Shown piece by piece: positions 63,013 to 64,000 of a stretch of DNA of 64,000 bases (positions are counted from its first letter, which is position 1; each line of letters opens with the position of its first letter). Position numbers and translations under genes: made by a program. The DNA comes from Kitasatospora indigofera (GTDB lineage: Bacteria > Actinomycetota > Actinomycetes > Streptomycetales > Streptomycetaceae): assembly GCF_014655955.1 (NCBI RefSeq), contig NZ_BNBO01000002.1, positions 124,001 to 188,000 of the forward strand, in the 5' to 3' direction. Under the pieces are notes generated by a model. It was given only the letters and a program-made list of their open reading frames with translations, did no database searches and was not told the DNA's origin.

Positions 63013-64000
<988 letters not shown>

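Overview
This is a 64 kb chromosomal window from a very GC-rich actinomycete, almost certainly Streptomycetaceae (Streptomyces or Kitasatospora). The evidence is GC-saturated third codon positions, frequent GTG starts, many leaderless promoters, Tat and Sec exported enzymes, and a backbone of dnaE, phoD, an RluA-type pseudouridine synthase, lspA, a DksA-like gene and ileS. From memory, that backbone is broadly collinear with the SCO2064-SCO2076 part of the S. coelicolor chromosome. I see no rRNA, tRNA, CRISPR, phage or insertion-sequence genes.

Left part (1-26.5 kb). After the tail of a HAD phosphatase and a lone cytochrome P450 comes a minus-strand Pst-like cluster (13.1 to 2.0 kb). It reads: small PstS-like protein, small secreted protein, 863-residue membrane-anchored binding protein, pstC, pstA, 595-residue membrane-anchored PstS-like protein, a sortase-fold protein with no sortase catalytic residues, pstB. 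Strong hairpins follow the first two genes, so a graded transcript is likely. Next are two overlapping small DUF1508-type genes, a GAF-GAF histidine kinase, an orphan CydC-like half transporter between G/C-skewed repeat tracts, ileS with a T-box leader, and the dksA-like / lspA / pseudouridine synthase / acetyltransferase block.

Middle part (26.7-47.3 kb), mostly accessory. It holds an alpha/beta-hydrolase fused to an ABC ATPase with its permease, a protein with an internal duplication, a bacterial RING-finger plus TerD protein, a GlxA-type regulator beside an MFS exporter, and an HTH-DUF5753-DUF397 fusion regulator. A compact minus-strand cluster follows (45.0 to 39.1 kb: small Pro/Arg-rich ORF, ODC-fold PLP decarboxylase, Fe/2OG dioxygenase, glycosyltransferase-like protein, acetyltransferase, MFS pump). 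It looks like a small amine-derived natural-product locus and has a DasR-type (dre-like) site in its upstream region. Beside it is a divergent three-gene module in which all three proteins carry a short RHIM/BASS-like amyloid motif.

Right part (47.4-64 kb). It contains phoD, a hydrolase, an AraC-type regulator with a VOC protein, a four-helix membrane protein, an acetyltransferase, a DUF2252 protein, a secreted chymotrypsin-fold protease behind dre-like and LacI-type palindromes, dnaE, an RDD protein, an orphan PemK/MazF-like gene, a divergent LysR/DapA-like pair, and the start of asd.

All functions are inferred from sequence reading alone; no similarity search was run. Three units deserve most attention: the Pst-like system with a pseudo-sortase, the amyloid-motif triad, and the decarboxylase/dioxygenase cluster.
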